Assembly (NCBI GenBank): GCA_963747425.1
Contig: CAVVFJ010000008.1
Location: forward strand, 186,001-250,000
Source: DASUPK01 sp963747425
GTDB taxonomy: Bacteria > Actinomycetota > Thermoleophilia > Solirubrobacterales > 70-9
DNA length: 64,000 nucleotides
Direction of reading: 5' to 3'
Below, piece after piece: positions 60,747 to 64,000 of the stretch. Every line of letters begins with the position of its first letter. Position 1 is the stretch's first letter. The notes below the pieces were generated by a model that made no database searches, was not told where the DNA came from, and was given only the letters and a program-made list of their open reading frames with translations. A program made the position numbers and the translations under genes.

Positions 60747-60781
60747 AGGGGCGGCATGGTAGGGGCTAGAGTGCTGCTCGC
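60747..60781. promoter_or_regulatory. overlapping divergent leaderless promoters, dedA and capD
   Basis: Minus-strand TACCAT (60761-60756) is nine bases before the dedA GTG; plus-strand TAGAGT (60767-60772) is nine bases before the capD-like GTG. The two -10s are five bases apart in a 35-base intergenic gap, so the two polymerases cannot bind at once. Confidence 0.55.
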
Positions 60782-62677
60782 GTGGAGCGGTTCAAGCACC
60801 CCGTCTACAGGCACCGCCTGATCCAGATCGCCGCGGACGCAATCCTCGTCGCGGCCGCCTACTACCTGGCCTTCAGGTTGCGATTCCTCGATGCCCCGGG
60901 CGGCATCCCGGACCGCTACGACCACATGCTCGGGCACTCGATCGGCTTCGTGGTCGCCGGCCAGCTGGTCATCTTCTACGCCTTCGGCCTGTACGAGAAG
61001 TGGTGGCGCTACTTCCGGCTTCCGGACATGATCGCCGTGCTGCGCGCATGCGCGGTGTCGACGGCGATCCTGGCGATCGCCTTCCTGCTGCTGAAGCCGT
61101 TCGAGGACCAGATTCCGCGGTCCGTGGTGGTCAGCTACTTCCTGCTCACCGTCTTCGCGATCGGCGGCGCACGGCTCCTGGTCCGGATGGTGCTGGTGGA
61201 GCGCCTGGCGCGGCGCGAGGTGCGCGGCGCGAGGCGCGTGCTGGTCGTCGGGGCCGGCTCCGGCGGGCAGATGGTCGCCCGTGAGATGCAGCTCAATCCG
61301 AACCTGGCGGCACGCGCGATCGGCTTCCTGGACGACGACCCGCGCAAGCGCGGCATGCGCCTGCACAGCCTCAACGTTCTCGGCACCACCGACGAGGTGG
61401 GGGAGATCCTGGACGAGTTCCACCCGGACGAGGTGATCATCGCGATCCCGTCTGCGCCTGGAGTGCTCCGCGGCCGCGTCGTGACGGCGTGCCGCGAGCG
61501 CGACGTCCCCGTGCGGACGCTGCCGACCGTCTTCGAGCTGCTCCGCGGAGGCGTCCAGCTCACCAGGCAGCTCCGCGAGGTCCAGGTGGAGGACGTCCTC
61601 GGCCGTGACCCGGTGAAGATGGAGCTCGACCGCGTCGGCGCCTACATCCAGGACAAGGTCGTCATGGTGACCGGCGCCGGAGGCTCGATCGGCTCCGAGC
61701 TGGTCCGCCAGATCGCCCGGGTGCGGCCCAAGCTGCTGGTCGTCCTCGACCACGCCGAGGACAACCTCTTCCAGATCGACAGGGAGATGACCGAGGAGCG
61801 GCACTTCACCCGGATCGAGTCCGTGCTCGCCGACTGCAAGGAGGCCGACCGGATGCTCGAGGTGATGCAGCGCTTCAAGCCCGCGGTCGTCTTCCACGCC
61901 GCTGCCTACAAGCACGTCCCCCTGATGGAGGCGAACCCACTGGAGGCGATCCGCAACAACGCGATGGCCACCAAGGTGACCGCCGAGACGGCGGTCGCAT
62001 CGGGCTGTGAGCGCTTCGTCCTCGTCTCCACGGACAAGGCCGTCAATCCCCGCACGGTGATGGGCGCCTCAAAGGCGATGGCGGAATGGATCGTCGAAGC
62101 GGCCGGGCGCAAGCACCCGCAGACCCGGTTCGTCACGGTTCGCTTCGGCAACGTGCTGGCGTCCTCCGGAAGCGTGGTGCCGATCTTCCGCGGTCAGATC
62201 GAGCGCGGCGGCCCGGTCACCGTCACCGATCCGGAGATGGCCCGCTACTTCATGACCATCCCGGAAGCCGTGCAGCTGGTGATCCGCTCGGGCGATCTCG
62301 GCGGCGCCAGCGGAGAGGTCTTCGTCCTCGAGATGGGCGAGCCGGTGAAGATCGTGGAGCTGGCCCACAACATGATTCGCCTGGCCGGCTACGAGCCCGA
62401 GGTCGACATCGCGGTCGAGTTCGTCGGCGCCCGGCCCGGGGAGAAGCTCGCCGAAGAGCTCTTCAACTCGGATGAGCGGCCGCAGCCCACCGCTTCGGAT
62501 CGAATCGTCCGCGCCGTGCGCCACGCTCCGCTCGATCCGGAGTGGGTCAACGGCACCCTGACCCGCCTCGAGGCGATGATCCGCGACGGCGATGAGGCGG
62601 ACCTCGCCACGCAGACCGTCGAGCTGGTCACGGCGAGGCGCGGCACCCCGGTGCCCGTTGACGACCTGACCGCTTAA
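60782..62677 (+). CDS. CapD/WbpM-type nucleotide-sugar 4,6-dehydratase/epimerase
   Basis: A 631-residue membrane enzyme: four N-terminal helices, a CoA-binding-like Rossmann domain (VLVVGAGSGGQMVAREM) and a C-terminal SDR domain (VTGAGGSIGSELVRQI, VSTDKAVNPRTVMGASK, RFGNVLASSGSVVP). Such enzymes convert UDP-GlcNAc to 4-keto-6-deoxy sugars for surface polysaccharides. It heads the operon that continues to the right edge. Confidence 0.93.
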   Translation: MERFKHPVYRHRLIQIAADAILVAAAYYLAFRLRFLDAPGGIPDRYDHMLGHSIGFVVAGQLVIFYAFGLYEKWWRYFRLPDMIAVLRACAVSTAILAIAFLLLKPFEDQIPRSVVVSYFLLTVFAIGGARLLVRMVLVERLARREVRGARRVLVVGAGSGGQMVAREMQLNPNLAARAIGFLDDDPRKRGMRLHSLNVLGTTDEVGEILDEFHPDEVIIAIPSAPGVLRGRVVTACRERDVPVRTLPTVFELLRGGVQLTRQLREVQVEDVLGRDPVKMELDRVGAYIQDKVVMVTGAGGSIGSELVRQIARVRPKLLVVLDHAEDNLFQIDREMTEERHFTRIESVLADCKEADRMLEVMQRFKPAVVFHAAAYKHVPLMEANPLEAIRNNAMATKVTAETAVASGCERFVLVSTDKAVNPRTVMGASKAMAEWIVEAAGRKHPQTRFVTVRFGNVLASSGSVVPIFRGQIERGGPVTVTDPEMARYFMTIPEAVQLVIRSGDLGGASGEVFVLEMGEPVKIVELAHNMIRLAGYEPEVDIAVEFVGARPGEKLAEELFNSDERPQPTASDRIVRAVRHAPLDPEWVNGTLTRLEAMIRDGDEADLATQTVELVTARRGTPVPVDDLTA

Positions 62678-62694
62678 CATCCCGCGCCGCGGCC

Positions 62695-63537
62695 ATGAGC
62701 AGTCTCCTGAAGGAAGTCGGTGCAATCGCGGGCCTTGCCTCGTTTCTGGGGCTGGCCCTTCTCGCCCTGCTCTACTTCGCGCAGGCTCGCGACGTTCGCC
62801 GCCTGCGGGACCAGGCGAGCTTTCTCGTCGAGGGGGGCTCCGAGGACGGCGAGTCCGTGGCCCCCGCCGAGAGGGCCGCGACCGCTGTGGCCTCCACCAC
62901 GAAGGAGCCCGAGAAGGCAGCGGCAGCGGCGGCCGCGACGGCTCCCAACGAGGCGGAGGCCTTCAGGCGGGCTGAGCTTGCCCGCCAGGCCGCGCAACGC
63001 CGCCAGCGCTTCGAGCAGCGCCGGCGGAGCCCCGGCCGTGAGCGACCCACGTGGATGTCGGAGCCCGCATCCCTCGCGGTGATCGTCGTCGGCGCAATCC
63101 TGCTGGTGGCCGGCGTTGCGTTCGGCGTCACGCGGGTCACCGGTGGATCGTCCGACTCGACCACCTCCGACGGGGCGTCGAAGGGCAAGGGACCATGTCC
63201 GCCGGGGAGGACCAAGGTCGCGGTCTTCAACGCGACGGCGAGCCCGGGCCTGGCGGCCGATTCGGCCGGGCAGCTCAAGAAGGCCCAGTACAAAGTCGGC
63301 CCGATCGGCAACATCTCTACGCCGCTTGCCACCAGCGTCGTCATGTTCGACCCGACCGATGGGCGCCAGTGCGCCCCGATCATCGGGCAGGTCGTCGGGA
63401 TCGAGAAGACTCAGGGGATGAGCAACGAGGTGCGGCAGGTGGCGGAGGGCGACCCGGTGGCCGTGGTCCTGGGAGACGACCGGGCGGGTGCGTCCAGCAC
63501 ATCTGGGGTCAGCGACACGACCGGCTCGGGAATCTGA
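62695..63537 (+). CDS. LytR C-terminal-domain membrane protein
   Basis: Helix near residues 10-28, an Ala/Glu-rich coiled-coil-like linker, basic stretch, a second helix (LAVIVVGAILLVAGVAFGV) and an outside LytR_C domain (VAVFNATASPGLAADSAGQL). 280 residues. LytR_C domains occur in cell-wall polymer ligases but here without the catalytic LCP domain, so a scaffolding role is possible. Follows capD by 17 bases; TAACAT overlaps the capD stop. Confidence 0.8.
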   Translation: MSSLLKEVGAIAGLASFLGLALLALLYFAQARDVRRLRDQASFLVEGGSEDGESVAPAERAATAVASTTKEPEKAAAAAAATAPNEAEAFRRAELARQAAQRRQRFEQRRRSPGRERPTWMSEPASLAVIVVGAILLVAGVAFGVTRVTGGSSDSTTSDGASKGKGPCPPGRTKVAVFNATASPGLAADSAGQLKKAQYKVGPIGNISTPLATSVVMFDPTDGRQCAPIIGQVVGIEKTQGMSNEVRQVAEGDPVAVVLGDDRAGASSTSGVSDTTGSGI

Positions 63538-63561
63538 GCCAACCAGTAGACCGGCCGCCCT

Positions 63562-63981
63562 GTGAGCGAGCGCAGTCGACCGGGCCTACTGATCTCCGCG
63601 ATTGCGGTGGCGGCACTGCTGGCGGCGACCGCGGCGGCGATCGTCATCACGCAGCACGTCCGTGACGAGGGCCCGGTCGCCAGCTCGATCTACTGGAAGA
63701 CCCGTCCCGGGCCGCGGTACCGGGTCTGCTTCCTATTGACGCGGGACGACAGGGTCCAGGTGTCGGTGGTCGACGTCGACGACCGGTCCGTGCGCACACT
63801 GGGGGACGGCGAGCTCGAGGGCGGGGACGCCCCTCACTGCTTCGACTGGGACGGCAGGAGCTCCGGCGGCCAGCCGGCTCCGCCCGGGCCGTACCACCTG
63901 AGGCTCTCCCTCGAGCGGGCGGGCCGGACCGCCATCTCGGGCGAGCACGTGATCATCCGGACGCCCGGAGCGCAATCGTGA
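63562..63981 (+). CDS. secreted or anchored protein with FlgD-like Ig fold
   Basis: An N-terminal helix (LLISAIAVAALLAATAAAIVI) then a beta domain with VVDVDDRSVRTL and FDWDGRSSGGQPAPPGPYHLRL, the hallmark of FlgD_ig/T9SS-like Ig domains. 139 residues from GTG 63562. Function unknown; probably cell-surface. GTGA overlap with the next gene. Confidence 0.78.
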   Translation: MSERSRPGLLISAIAVAALLAATAAAIVITQHVRDEGPVASSIYWKTRPGPRYRVCFLLTRDDRVQVSVVDVDDRSVRTLGDGELEGGDAPHCFDWDGRSSGGQPAPPGPYHLRLSLERAGRTAISGEHVIIRTPGAQS

Positions 63982-64000
63982 CCGAGGCCCTCGAGGTCGC
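63978..64000 (+). CDS. start of a further gene, truncated by the window edge
   Basis: GTG 63978 overlaps the stop of the preceding gene (GTGA) and begins an open frame (MTEALEV) that runs off the window. Product unknown; by context probably a polysaccharide biosynthesis or polymerisation protein. Confidence 0.5.

Overview
The window reads as a contiguous piece of a GC-rich actinobacterial chromosome (no transposase, integrase, phage or CRISPR signature seen) centred on the replication-origin neighbourhood. Gene content and order (rpmH-rnpA-yidD-yidC-jag-rsmG-parA-parB running left; dnaA-dnaN-recF-dciA-gyrB-gyrA running right; a qcrABC-type menaquinol:cytochrome c reductase; an FHA/PP2C/FtsW/PBP/PASTA-kinase cluster; Sec-independent Tat genes) point to Actinomycetota. 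The small lineage-type proteins and the GyrB insert make Thermoleophilia (Solirubrobacterales-like) my best guess; that is inference, not shown directly.

Layout. 1-4.3 kb: end of rplI, dnaB with a DnaC/DnaI-like AAA+ gene, a cupin, purA. 4.3-8.8 kb: membrane proteins, tRNA-Lys, a frameshifted lipid-anchored or membrane TPR-like gene, tatC-tatA, dcd, a zinc-ribbon protein. 8.8-13.4 kb: one leftward operon for respiration (unknown protein, qcrA, qcrB, qcrC, menG, polyprenyl diphosphate synthase). 13.4-16.9 kb: heme operon hemB, a fused siroheme-decarboxylase-like AsnC protein, hemL. 17-28.7 kb: XRE regulator with membrane protein, ABC-2 exporter, ymdB, a surface-polysaccharide type trio (phosphodiesterase, GtrA, GT87-like), aminotransferase plus first ddl, bifunctional nuclease, SRPBCC protein, tRNA-Ile. 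28.7-43 kb: the origin region. 43-47.6 kb: HNH nuclease, pheA, a membrane protein and a polytopic Ser/Thr kinase. 47.7-57.3 kb: fhaA-fhaB-pstP-ftsW-pbpA-pknB-ddl in tight overlap, and a convergent third kinase. 57.3-64 kb: DsbA-like, purM-uppP-dedA, and the start of a polysaccharide (CapD/WbpM) operon.

How the parts work together: dnaA/dnaN/recF/dciA/gyrBA and parAB/rsmG/yidC form the classical origin block; the divergence of gene direction between rpmH and dnaA marks the likely replication start, with DnaA-box-like repeats in the dnaA-dnaN gap. The kinase cluster couples phospho-signalling with septal or elongation peptidoglycan synthesis, and a second D-Ala-D-Ala ligase, uppP and CapD feed the same envelope pathway.

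Four sequence-level themes stand out beyond ordinary annotation: (1) at 15 gene starts a TANNNT -10 hexamer lies only 6-10 nt before the start codon, i.e. predicted leaderless transcription; (2) three genes (dnaA, hemL, fhaA) have conserved N-termini that begin at near-cognate codons (GTT, ATA, ATC) rather than NTG; (3) two families of small palindromic repeats, one with three copies whose outer stems co-vary; (4) four places where one extra base breaks or extends a reading frame, which may be assembly error and must be resolved before calling pseudogenes. Both gyrase subunits also carry long Lys/Ala/Ser-rich, histone-H1-like tails.
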